NCBI GenBank assembly: GCA_949739085.1
Contig: CATIYU010000210.1
Span: forward strand, 1-8,686
Direction: 5' to 3'
DNA: 8,686 bases
Source of the DNA: an uncultured Eubacteriales bacterium
Lineage (GTDB): Bacteria; Bacillota_A; Clostridia; Oscillospirales; Oscillospiraceae
Position 1 is the stretch's first letter. Each line of letters begins with the position of its first letter. The notes beneath the pieces are model-generated. The model did not search any database. It had not been told where the DNA came from and saw only the letters and a list, made by a program, of their open reading frames with translations. A program made the translations under genes and the position numbers. Positions 1 through 5,465 of this stretch are shown piece after piece.

Positions 1-50
1 GCCGCGTTGAGCAGGGCGTCGATCTGGCTTTGTGATAAGACTTCCGCCAT
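1..50 (-). CDS. fliM: Flagellar motor switch protein FliM, N-terminal fragment
   Basis: Only the first 16 codons are inside the window, reading MAEVLSQSQIDALLNA. This matches the conserved N-terminus of FliM (LSQxEIDALL), the short segment that binds phosphorylated CheY and so links chemotaxis to motor switching at the cytoplasmic C-ring. Here the usual Glu of EID is Gln. The ATG lies at 50-48, with a good ribosome binding site (GAGGTGAGG, 66-58) just upstream. FliY/FliN-type proteins can carry a similar N-terminal motif, so FliY is the main alternative; position after the stator and hook genes and the MxEVLSQ start favour FliM. The gene continues beyond position 1. It has its own promoter candidate at 85-113, so it may be expressed partly independently of motB. 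Confidence 0.8.
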   Translation of the reverse strand, partial: MAEVLSQSQIDALLNA

Positions 51-84
51 ACTGTTTCCTCACCTCGGGACTGGTTTCCCTCTC

Positions 85-113
85 ATACTATCACAAAACA
101 TGCCACAATGCAA
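85..113 (-). promoter_or_regulatory. Sigma-A-type promoter with extended -10, upstream of fliM
   Basis: On the minus strand a -35 box TTGCAT (113-108) and a -10 box TAGTAT (90-85) are separated by exactly 17 bases. The bases just before the -10 are TGA, which gives the extended -10 motif TGnTAGTAT. It sits about 35 bp upstream of the fliM ATG, after the motB gene has ended. Both boxes match 4-5 of 6 consensus positions. This is a sequence match only, but it is the best promoter-like element I found in the window. Confidence 0.6.
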
Positions 114-132
114 GTCCTTGCCGCCGGGACGC

Positions 133-142
133 GTTCATGAAC
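133..142. repeat. 10-bp perfect palindrome upstream of the fliM promoter
   Basis: GTTCATGAAC is a perfect palindrome lying about 20 bp upstream of the -35 box of the fliM promoter candidate. A second short palindrome, TTGTACAA, lies at 150-157. Such sites can bind dimeric regulators, but palindromes this short also occur by chance, so a regulatory role is only a suggestion. Confidence 0.2.
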
Positions 143-174
143 ATGCAAATTGTACAAAACGCTGTCCCTCCCCC

Positions 175-195
175 CGGTTCTTTCGGGAAAAACCG
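175..195 (-). other. Stem-loop in the motB-fliM gap
   Basis: In minus-strand RNA this folds into an 8-bp stem including one G-U pair, with a 5-base loop CCCGA. It lies about 60 bases after the motB stop codon. The stem is followed by a G-rich run, not a U-run, so it does not look like an intrinsic terminator. It could stabilise the 3' end of the motAB transcript. The rest of the 51-255 gap holds the promoter and small palindromes described separately, and no convincing small gene. Confidence 0.35.
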
Positions 196-255
196 TTTAA
201 ACCACGGAAACACAGGAAAATCGTCCCGATATCCGGGAGGGGCGCTGTGGCTTCC

Positions 256-1230
256 TCACTCGTCCTCGTCCGAGGGTTGGACCGCGGAGGACGCGCCTCC
301 GTCGGGGCCCAACAGGTCCAGAACGTTCTGGTCGATCTCCGGCGTATCGCCGGAATCCCCGGCTTCCCCGGGATCTGTGGTGGTCTGTCCTCCCGAATCC
401 GGCGGAACCACGCCCACCTGCGCGCCGTTGTTATCCGGCTGTTCCTGGTTGGTCTCCATATAGTACTTTGCCACGGAGTCCGCCATCCGGTTTTCAATAT
501 CCTTACCGCTGATGGTCAGTTCCACCCGCCGGTTCTGGGCCCGGCCCTCCGGCGTGTCGTTGGACGCAATGGGCCGCCACTGGCCGTAGCCCCGGCTGGT
601 CATCCGCGCCGGGTCCAAGAGCCGGGAATCGCTCTGCTCCTGGAGGTAAATAAGCACCTCGCTGGCCCGGTTGCTGGAGATGGTCCGGTCGCCCCGGACT
701 GTGTTGGGCGCGTCGGTCCGCGCCTGGGCGGTGTGGCCGGAGATCTCAATGGAGTCAATGTAGGGCCCCGCGATCTCCAGCGCCGGGATGATGGCGTCCA
801 GAGCCGCCTTGCCCTCGTCCCGCAGGTCCCACTTGTCGCCCTCAAAGAAGATGGCGTCATCAAAGCGGATGAAGATGAGGCCGTCCCCCTGGGTGACGCT
901 CATGGCGGAGGAGCTGGACTGGCTGGCCGCAAAGGTCTGCAAGTATTCAAAGAGCTCCTCCATGTGCTCGGTGACGTCCTCCTGGGTCATGGGCATGTCG
1001 TCGCCGCCCTCTTCTCCGTTGTCGCCCTCCGGACCCCGGGGGGTTTCGTCTGTGCTGACAATGGCATCTTTATTAAAGCTCTGTACAATAATCATCCACT
1101 TTTCCTCGTCGATGGTAGACATGGAGTACAGCAGCACGAAGAAGCACAGCAGCAAGGTCACCATGTCGCCGTAGGTGTCCATCCAGTTGGAACCGCCGCC
1201 GCCGCTGCTCTTCTTTTTAATGGAAGCCAC
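256..1230 (-). CDS. motB: Flagellar stator protein MotB (PomB-like)
   Basis: MotB is the peptidoglycan-anchored half of the stator, which couples ion flow to rotation. Residues 16-38 form the single membrane helix (TYGDMVTLLLCFFVLLYSMS at 19-38), with Asp22 as the ion-binding residue. A short basic N-terminus (KKK at 5-7) faces the cytoplasm. Residues about 115-242 are an OmpA-like peptidoglycan-binding domain, with GHTAQ (165-169), SSNRAS, a GYG segment, and EGRAQNRRVEL. The helix resembles PomB (LMCFFVLLLS) more than E. coli MotB. After the domain comes a tail of roughly 75 residues rich in Asp, Glu, Gly and Pro, longer than usual. The start is GTG at 1230, behind GAGGTGA at good spacing; an ATG slightly upstream is out of frame. 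It follows motA by 39 bp, as stator pairs normally do. Confidence 0.95.
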   Translation of the reverse strand: MASIKKKSSGGGGSNWMDTYGDMVTLLLCFFVLLYSMSTIDEEKWMIIVQSFNKDAIVSTDETPRGPEGDNGEEGGDDMPMTQEDVTEHMEELFEYLQTFAASQSSSSAMSVTQGDGLIFIRFDDAIFFEGDKWDLRDEGKAALDAIIPALEIAGPYIDSIEISGHTAQARTDAPNTVRGDRTISSNRASEVLIYLQEQSDSRLLDPARMTSRGYGQWRPIASNDTPEGRAQNRRVELTISGKDIENRMADSVAKYYMETNQEQPDNNGAQVGVVPPDSGGQTTTDPGEAGDSGDTPEIDQNVLDLLGPDGGASSAVQPSDEDE

Positions 1231-1269
1231 AAAAGCTCACCTCGTTCCTTCCCATTTCGGCCATTGTGA

Positions 1270-2079
1270 TTATTCCTTCTTGCCGCCGTCCTCGGCACGC
1301 TGCTGGGACTCCATAAAGGTCATCAGCTTTTCCCGCAGGAACTTGGGGTTCGCGCCCGCCTGGATGGACATGATGCCCTCCACGATGATGAGCTTGCAGA
1401 GCACCTCCTCCTCGTCCCGCTTGCGCAGCTGCTGGGCAATAGGTCCAAAGATCATATGGGCCAGCACGCAGCCGTACAACGTGGTAATCAGGGCCGTACC
1501 CATGGCGTTGCCGATGTTGCTGGAGCCGCTGGAGTCGGACATATCCATACTTTTCAGCATGTTGATGAGGCCCACCAGCGTGCCCACCATACCGAAGGCC
1601 GGGGCCACGGCGGAGCCCTTGTCGTACATCCCCGCGATGCCCTCGTGCCGCCCGGAGGACTGCTCGATGTCGTTCATCATGATATCCTTCACCTGGTCGG
1701 CGTCGTTGTTGTCCACGATGAGCATGATGCACTGCTTGAAGAAGGGGTCTGTCTGCTGGTTGCCCTGTTCTTCCAGAGCCAGAAGGCCGTTTTTACGGGC
1801 GATCTGGGCCAGCTCCACCAGCTGCTCGATAATGGCCTTGGGGTCGTACTTCTTGGTATTCATCAGGATGCCGATGTGCTTGGGGATAGCGGCCAGCTGG
1901 CTGGGGGGGAAACTGGCAATCAGCACCATGATGGTACAGCCGATGGTGATGAACACGCTGGCTCCGTCCACGAACCGTCCCACCTGACTGGGCGTCAGGA
2001 AGGACTCTCCGCCCTGCATCATGCCGATGACCATGATGAGGAACGCGCCTACAACGCCGATAATGTACGTAATATTCAT
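1270..2079 (-). CDS. motA: Flagellar stator protein MotA (PomA-like)
   Basis: MotA is the multi-pass stator subunit that surrounds MotB and pushes on the rotor through its cytoplasmic loop. At 269 residues it has the family's usual length. Membrane segments are visible at about 4-22, 35-56, 158-178 and 188-212, with the large cytoplasmic loop between the second and third. The loop contains ARKNGLLALE (94-103), the charged patch that meets FliG. Pro160 (in APAFGMVGTLVG) and Pro213 (in FGPIAQQL) match the two conserved prolines near the ion path. GTLVG and ALITTLYG resemble sodium-type PomA/MotP rather than Bacillus or E. coli MotA. The C-terminus is charged. The ATG at 2079 lacks a clear Shine-Dalgarno sequence (only GGGTGTGAGA is near), which is unusual in this operon, and a structured leader precedes it. 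Confidence 0.95.
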   Translation of the reverse strand: MNITYIIGVVGAFLIMVIGMMQGGESFLTPSQVGRFVDGASVFITIGCTIMVLIASFPPSQLAAIPKHIGILMNTKKYDPKAIIEQLVELAQIARKNGLLALEEQGNQQTDPFFKQCIMLIVDNNDADQVKDIMMNDIEQSSGRHEGIAGMYDKGSAVAPAFGMVGTLVGLINMLKSMDMSDSSGSSNIGNAMGTALITTLYGCVLAHMIFGPIAQQLRKRDEEEVLCKLIIVEGIMSIQAGANPKFLREKLMTFMESQQRAEDGGKKE

Positions 2080-2233
2080 AAGAAAATCTCACACCCATTT
2101 TACTCCCGAGGGAGGTTTTTTCTTGATTTTACCTTCCAGGCGGAAAGCCGCCGGAACCCATCTGAAAAACGCCGAAAACCGGCTCCGGCGCGAAGCTCCG
2201 CCGCTTCGGCGCCCCTCAGACGCGTCCCCACGC
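2080..2233 (-). promoter_or_regulatory. Structured intergenic leader between flbD and motA
   Basis: This 154-bp gap holds no gene but at least three stem-loops in minus-strand RNA. The first (2213-2187) pairs GGCG and CGAAGC with GCTTCG and CGCC around a 6-base loop, with one bulged base. The second (2190-2170) is followed by five U residues and is listed as a terminator candidate. The third (2156-2134) pairs TTCCGGCGG with CCGCC and GGAA around CTTT, with one bulged base. A small fourth stem lies at 2114-2103. The first and second can compete for bases 2187-2190. No convincing sigma-A or sigma-D promoter was found here. The arrangement could attenuate or insulate motAB expression; that is inference. 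Confidence 0.4.
2165..2190 (-). terminator. Weak terminator or attenuator candidate before motA
   Basis: In minus-strand RNA CGCCG (2190-2186) can pair with CGGCG (2174-2170) around an 11-base loop. Alternatively GCCG (2183-2180) can pair with CGGC (2174-2171) around a 5-base loop. Both are followed directly by UUUUU (2169-2165). The stems are short, so termination would be partial at best. It lies after flbD and before motA, where partial termination would set the ratio of stator to hook-gene transcript. Confidence 0.3.
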
Positions 2234-2449
2234 CTACCGCTTGTCCACTACCGCCAGCTCCCGGCGCACATCCTGCACCTTGGCATTGTACTCCGTGATG
2301 AGCCGGATAATGTCCTCCGGCGTCTCCATGACGATGTAGAAATCCCGGTTCATCATGGTGATCTTAGACTCCGGAATCATCTCGATGCACTCAATCTGGT
2401 TGTGATTGACCAGGAACTTCTCTTTGTTTCGCTTTGTCAGGACGATCAT
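2234..2449 (-). CDS. swrD: FlbD/SwrD family flagellar power protein
   Basis: This 71-residue protein matches the FlbD family in length and sequence: it opens MIVLTKRNKEKFLVNHNQIE, continues with an EMIPESKITMMNRDFYIV segment, then a helical VMETPEDIIRLITEYN region and a basic end. In Bacillus subtilis the homologue SwrD (YlzI) is encoded after flgE and raises flagellar motor power; extra MotA and MotB bypass its loss. Here it lies between flgE and motAB, which fits that link well. It is predicted to be cytoplasmic, with no signal peptide or membrane helix, and its biochemical activity is unknown. The start ATG at 2449 has AAAGGAAG upstream at normal spacing. This is not the unrelated Caulobacter regulator also called FlbD. 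Confidence 0.88.
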   Translation of the reverse strand: MIVLTKRNKEKFLVNHNQIECIEMIPESKITMMNRDFYIVMETPEDIIRLITEYNAKVQDVRRELAVVDKR

Positions 2450-2472
2450 AGCCAGCTTCCTTTCTTCCCCCC

Positions 2473-2499
2473 GGACCGCCGGGACGGGCCCGGCAGTCC
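2473..2499 (-). other. Strong stem-loop between flgE and flbD
   Basis: An 11-bp stem with a 5-base loop forms between 2499-2489 and 2483-2473 in minus-strand RNA. One position is a U-G pair, which would be a C-A mismatch in RNA from the other strand, so the fold is complete only in the coding-sense transcript. It is not followed by a U-run. It lies a few bases upstream of the flbD ribosome binding site and could be an RNA processing or stability element. The remainder of the 95-bp gap shows nothing else. Confidence 0.45.
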
Positions 2500-2544
2500 A
2501 GGGAGGGAAATAGATTCAGTTCCGCGCTCAGCTATGGCTCACGC

Positions 2545-4152
2545 TTAGCGCTTCATGTTTACCAGTTCCTCCAGCATGGAGTCGGTGACGGTGACGATAC
2601 GGGTGTTGGCCTGATAGCCGCGCTGGGTCAGGATCAGGTTGGAGAACTCGGTAGCCACGTCGGCGGTGGACTTCTCCAGGCCGCCGTTGCGGATCTCGTT
2701 GGTGCCGCCCTTGAGGACGGCGTCGTTGGCCGGGGGCTGGATGTTGGTCTGGGTAACGCCGTTATTGCCGTCGTCCAGGAAGTCAACAACCAGCATGTTG
2801 TTCATATAGCGCCCGGACAGCATACCCTTCAGAGCGGCTACGCGCATATCGCCCGCGCCCTCCTGGCACTTGTAGTAGGGGCCGTCCATGTGGGTAACGC
2901 CGTCGTTGGCGGCGCAGCTGCCCACCGCCAGGTAGCCGATGATGACGGTCTGGCCGTTGTCGTTCTGGCACACAATGGCGCCCTCCTTGCTGATGGACAT
3001 GCTCACCGGCTCGATGGGGGCGACCTCCTTGTTGGGCATGGGGCCGTCGTACTTCCAGATAGTGGGGTTAGCGGGAGCCGCAGTGGTAACACCCGGCTTC
3101 GGCGTAGCGGTCACCGTGGGCGGATCTTGCGTGTGGTCCCAGGTGTAGTTGTAGTCACTGGCCAGGGCGCCGGTTGTTGTATCAATACCGCCGTTTGCCG
3201 TGCCGGTGCCGTCGGCAAAGTCGATGCCCAGGATGTTCTTGTTCGCATCCATTTTCACTCGATAGGAGCCGTCCGCCGAGGTGTAGTACCAGACGTCGGG
3301 CGTACCCGCCGCAGCGTCGCCCTCAATAAAGGTGGTGGTGGAGCCGTCGGTGGGATTTGTGGTGCTGGTGCCATCCGTGTTGATTGACGTATCCACGTTG
3401 GTCACCGCAGAGGAGACAATGTCCGCCATGGAGACGGTAGAACGGTAGAGGTAGCCGTCAGCGTTGCGCCGCACGGGGCCCATCAGGTCGTAGACCGGGT
3501 CGCCGGTCTCCCACTGCGCCTCGTCTCCGTTAAGGCCGCCGTTCTCCTTGGTGGGCTTGGCGGCGGCGAGGGGCAGGCGCATGGTCCCCAGGCTGCTGGA
3601 GATGATCGTGTTGCAGTCCTTGCCGGTGACGGTCTTCAGGGTCTCCTGGTCAAAACCCAGCCAGGAGGCCTCGGTGCCCGCGTCCTTGTAGGGGTTATAT
3701 ACAGTGCCAAAGCCGTAAGCCACGCTGCCCAGGCGGTCGCAGATGAAGCCCGCCGCGTCCTTCCAGAAGTCGCCCTTCCGGGTGAGGGTGAACTTGGTCA
3801 GGTCCGCCGAGCCGCCGGTGGTGACAATGCCCTTGTCGCCCACCAGGAAGAAGCCCTCGCCCATGAGCATACAGTCCAGGTCAAAGCCCGTGGGGGCGTA
3901 GGTGCCGGGGCTCATGTTCAGGTCGATGGACCCCACGCTGGCGCCGTAGCCGATCTGGGAGGGGTTGTTGCCGCCGGCGGTAACGCCGCCGTTGCTGCCG
4001 GAGCGGCTGGTGGTGTAGATGGACTCCATAAAGGTCATGCGCTGGGCCTTGTAGGCCTCGGTATTGACGTTGGCGATATTGTTGCCGATGATGTTGAGGT
4101 TTGCCATGTGGGTCTTGAGGCCGCCAATGGCGGCATACATTGCACCTGTCAT
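2545..4152 (-). CDS. flgE: Flagellar hook protein FlgE
   Basis: FlgE polymerises outside the cell into the hook, the flexible joint between rod and filament. The N-terminus (MYAAIGGLKTHMANLNIIG at 5-23, then GNNIANVNTEAYKAQR) is the rod/hook helix motif. The C-terminus (LILTQRGYQANTRIVT, then DSMLEELVNMKR) is the matching FlgE helix; together they form the D0/D1 core. At 535 residues it is longer than E. coli FlgE (about 400) and much longer than B. subtilis FlgE (about 264). The extra length is in a surface-exposed middle region rich in Thr, Gly and Asp (about 245-365). Six cysteines (94, 138, 180, 395, 413, 429) are unusual for a secreted flagellar protein. The ATG at 4152 has AAAGGAGA upstream with rather long spacing (about 12 bases). 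There is no signal peptide, as expected for type III export. Confidence 0.95.
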   Translation of the reverse strand: MTGAMYAAIGGLKTHMANLNIIGNNIANVNTEAYKAQRMTFMESIYTTSRSGSNGGVTAGGNNPSQIGYGASVGSIDLNMSPGTYAPTGFDLDCMLMGEGFFLVGDKGIVTTGGSADLTKFTLTRKGDFWKDAAGFICDRLGSVAYGFGTVYNPYKDAGTEASWLGFDQETLKTVTGKDCNTIISSSLGTMRLPLAAAKPTKENGGLNGDEAQWETGDPVYDLMGPVRRNADGYLYRSTVSMADIVSSAVTNVDTSINTDGTSTTNPTDGSTTTFIEGDAAAGTPDVWYYTSADGSYRVKMDANKNILGIDFADGTGTANGGIDTTTGALASDYNYTWDHTQDPPTVTATPKPGVTTAAPANPTIWKYDGPMPNKEVAPIEPVSMSISKEGAIVCQNDNGQTVIIGYLAVGSCAANDGVTHMDGPYYKCQEGAGDMRVAALKGMLSGRYMNNMLVVDFLDDGNNGVTQTNIQPPANDAVLKGGTNEIRNGGLEKSTADVATEFSNLILTQRGYQANTRIVTVTDSMLEELVNMKR

Positions 4153-4244
4153 GTGATCAAAAATCTCCTTTTCGCGTTTTGGCGCTGCCGGCCCCCGTCA
4201 ATCGGACGGTAGGCCAAAGCATCCTGAAAAGGTCCTGCCATTTC

Positions 4245-4637
4245 TCATTTAAGAAGGACAGCGCCGTCAATGTTTGTGAAGATATTTTCCTCCATCTCCT
4301 GCTGGGACATGGTTGTGATGACGCGCCCGTTGGGCACGTTGATGATGAACGCGCGGTTGGCGTCAAAGGCCAGGATATTGGTCGCGCCCTTGGCCTGTGC
4401 CTTCTCCACGGAGCCTGCCAGCTGGCTCATCAGCGCGGGAGTGACTTCGATGCCGCGCTCCTCAGCCCGGCTCATAGCGTGCTTCGAGAAAGCGATGGCA
4501 AAGTCCTCTGTCCTGCTGATTTCCCGCTGCAAAAGCGCTCCGAACCGGTCTGCGGTATCCCTCCGGCCAACCGGCTGTACGCGTTCAATCTGTTCCACTG
4601 CCTGTACAGGCTCTACGGGTGAGATTCTCTCGATCAT
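4245..4637 (-). CDS. Flagellar operon protein, TIGR02530 type
   Basis: This 130-residue protein matches the small family found between flgD and flgE in Firmicute flagellar operons. The diagnostic parts are FSKHAMSRAEERGIE (50-64), a KAQAKGATNILAFD stretch (79-92), and the C-terminal NIFTNIDGAVLLK (118-130). The first 25 residues are rich in Val, Pro and Glu and look flexible. There is no membrane segment or signal peptide. Its molecular role is not established; the constant position beside the hook cap and hook genes suggests a job in hook assembly or export. The ATG at 4637 follows AGGGAGAGGAAATC, a good ribosome binding site. The spacing is 51 bp from flgD and 92 bp to flgE, consistent with one transcript. 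Confidence 0.88.
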   Translation of the reverse strand: MIERISPVEPVQAVEQIERVQPVGRRDTADRFGALLQREISRTEDFAIAFSKHAMSRAEERGIEVTPALMSQLAGSVEKAQAKGATNILAFDANRAFIINVPNGRVITTMSQQEMEENIFTNIDGAVLLK

Positions 4638-4688
4638 GATTTCCTCTCCCTAGTTCCGGCGGCTTCCATTCCGCCGTCCACTTGGCAA

Positions 4689-5441
4689 TCAGGCCTCGGG
4701 GTCGGGATTGACCGCGCCGCCGCCCGCCGCGCCGGAGTTCTCCGCGCCGCTGGTATCGTCTCCGCCGTCCCCGCCGGGCTCCTGGGGCTTACCGCCGCCC
4801 TCGCCGCCCTCTACCTTATCGCCGTCTTCTCCGCCGCCTTCGACGTTATCGCCACCTTCAACGTTATCGCCGCCCTCGACCTTGTCGCCATCTTCGGTGT
4901 TATCGCCGCCTTCCACCTTGTCATCCTCGTCCTTGTCGCCGTCCTCGCCGGGCTTGTTGATCGGCGGGAGACGTCCCACGCCCATGATGCTGCTGAGGAA
5001 GTAGCTCTCGCCGTCTACGAAGATGACCTGGCTGCCATTGAAGGTACCGGTACCTTCCACAACGCCCACCTTCTCAACGATGTCACCGTTCTCGTCGTAG
5101 ATGCCCAGCGTGACCTCCTTGCCCACCAGTGAAGCGGCGTAGCTCATGACATTGGCGGTCGTCAGCTCCTCCATCTGCGTGCTCATCTCGGTCATCGCCT
5201 GCATGACGGTCATCTGGATGAGCTGGTTCATCATGTCGTTGGTGTCGGCCTGGTTGTCAATGGTCTGGTTCTGGAACTGGGTGACCATCAGCAGAAGCAT
5301 GTCCTCAAAGCTGAGGCTGGTGGCGCTGCTGCTCTCCTCTCGTTTTTCGTTGCTGGCCCAGCTCTGGTCGGTTCTGCTGGCCCCTGTAGTTCGGTTGGTC
5401 AGGTCCATCAATTCATTGTAATTATTGTCTATGCTGCTCAT
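4689..5441 (-). CDS. flgD: Flagellar hook assembly scaffold FlgD with acidic repeat tail
   Basis: FlgD caps the growing hook and guides FlgE into place. Residues 45-86 carry the family's N-terminal signature (FEDMLLLMVTQFQNQTIDNQ, then a Met/Gln-rich helix), where TID replaces the more common DPL. SLVGKEVTLG at 104-113 and the following beta-rich part to about residue 158 match the short Firmicute form. From about residue 164 to 250 the protein becomes a low-complexity tail of Gly, Asp, Glu, Lys and Val, with repeated VEGGDN units. The Bacillus protein is only about 140 residues, so this tail is an addition. The ATG at 5441 has AAAGGAG 14 bases upstream, which is long; the in-frame GTG closer to it is followed at once by a stop. 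The gap from fliK is 24 bp. Confidence 0.93.
   Translation of the reverse strand: MSSIDNNYNELMDLTNRTTGASRTDQSWASNEKREESSSATSLSFEDMLLLMVTQFQNQTIDNQADTNDMMNQLIQMTVMQAMTEMSTQMEELTTANVMSYAASLVGKEVTLGIYDENGDIVEKVGVVEGTGTFNGSQVIFVDGESYFLSSIMGVGRLPPINKPGEDGDKDEDDKVEGGDNTEDGDKVEGGDNVEGGDNVEGGGEDGDKVEGGEGGGKPQEPGGDGGDDTSGAENSGAAGGGAVNPDPEA
4794..4946 (-). repeat. Imperfect tandem repeat encoding VEGGDN units in flgD
   Basis: About 150 bp encode residues 166-216 of FlgD as imperfect repeats, mostly (GDK)VEGGDN, in units of 6 to 12 residues. Copies differ at synonymous positions (for example gttatc versus cttgtc in the plus strand), so the array is not a very recent duplication. It keeps the reading frame. 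Confidence 0.65.
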
Positions 5442-5465
5442 ATACGCGCTCTACACTCCTTTCAC

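Noticed and set aside
150..175. A second promoter using TACAAT as -10 in the motB-fliM gap.
   Set aside because: No acceptable -35 box lies 16-18 bases upstream; that region is G-rich.
7..1269. A 420-codon open frame on the plus strand across motB.
   Set aside because: It is antisense to a clear MotB gene, has no recognisable domain, and reads as the Arg/Gly/Val-rich shadow expected opposite a GC-rich gene.
2103..2121. A possible intrinsic terminator on the plus strand (CTCC CGAG GGAG followed by a T-run).
   Set aside because: The stem has only 4 bp and there is no supported plus-strand gene upstream to terminate.
2102..2135. A sigma-D (TAAA-N15-CCGATAT-like) or sigma-A promoter before motA built on the two TAAAAT hexamers.
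   Set aside because: Neither TAAAAT has a matching -35, and no GCCGATAA-like box sits at the right distance from a TAAA.
1456..2298. A 280-codon open frame on the plus strand across motA and the motA leader.
   Set aside because: It is His/Gly-rich antisense sequence over a well-conserved MotA gene.
4195..4209. A small hairpin (CCGTC, loop, GACGG) between the TIGR02530-type gene and flgE.
   Set aside because: A 5-bp stem with no U-run is within chance in GC-rich DNA.
4794..4946. The repeat array as a possible CRISPR or regulatory repeat.
   Set aside because: The units are short, uneven and in frame within FlgD, with no unique spacers, so it is a protein-level repeat.
4708..5004. A plus-strand frame of repeated Ser-Pro-Pro-Ser-Thr-Leu units.
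   Set aside because: It is the complement of the flgD acidic repeat and not an independent proline-rich protein.
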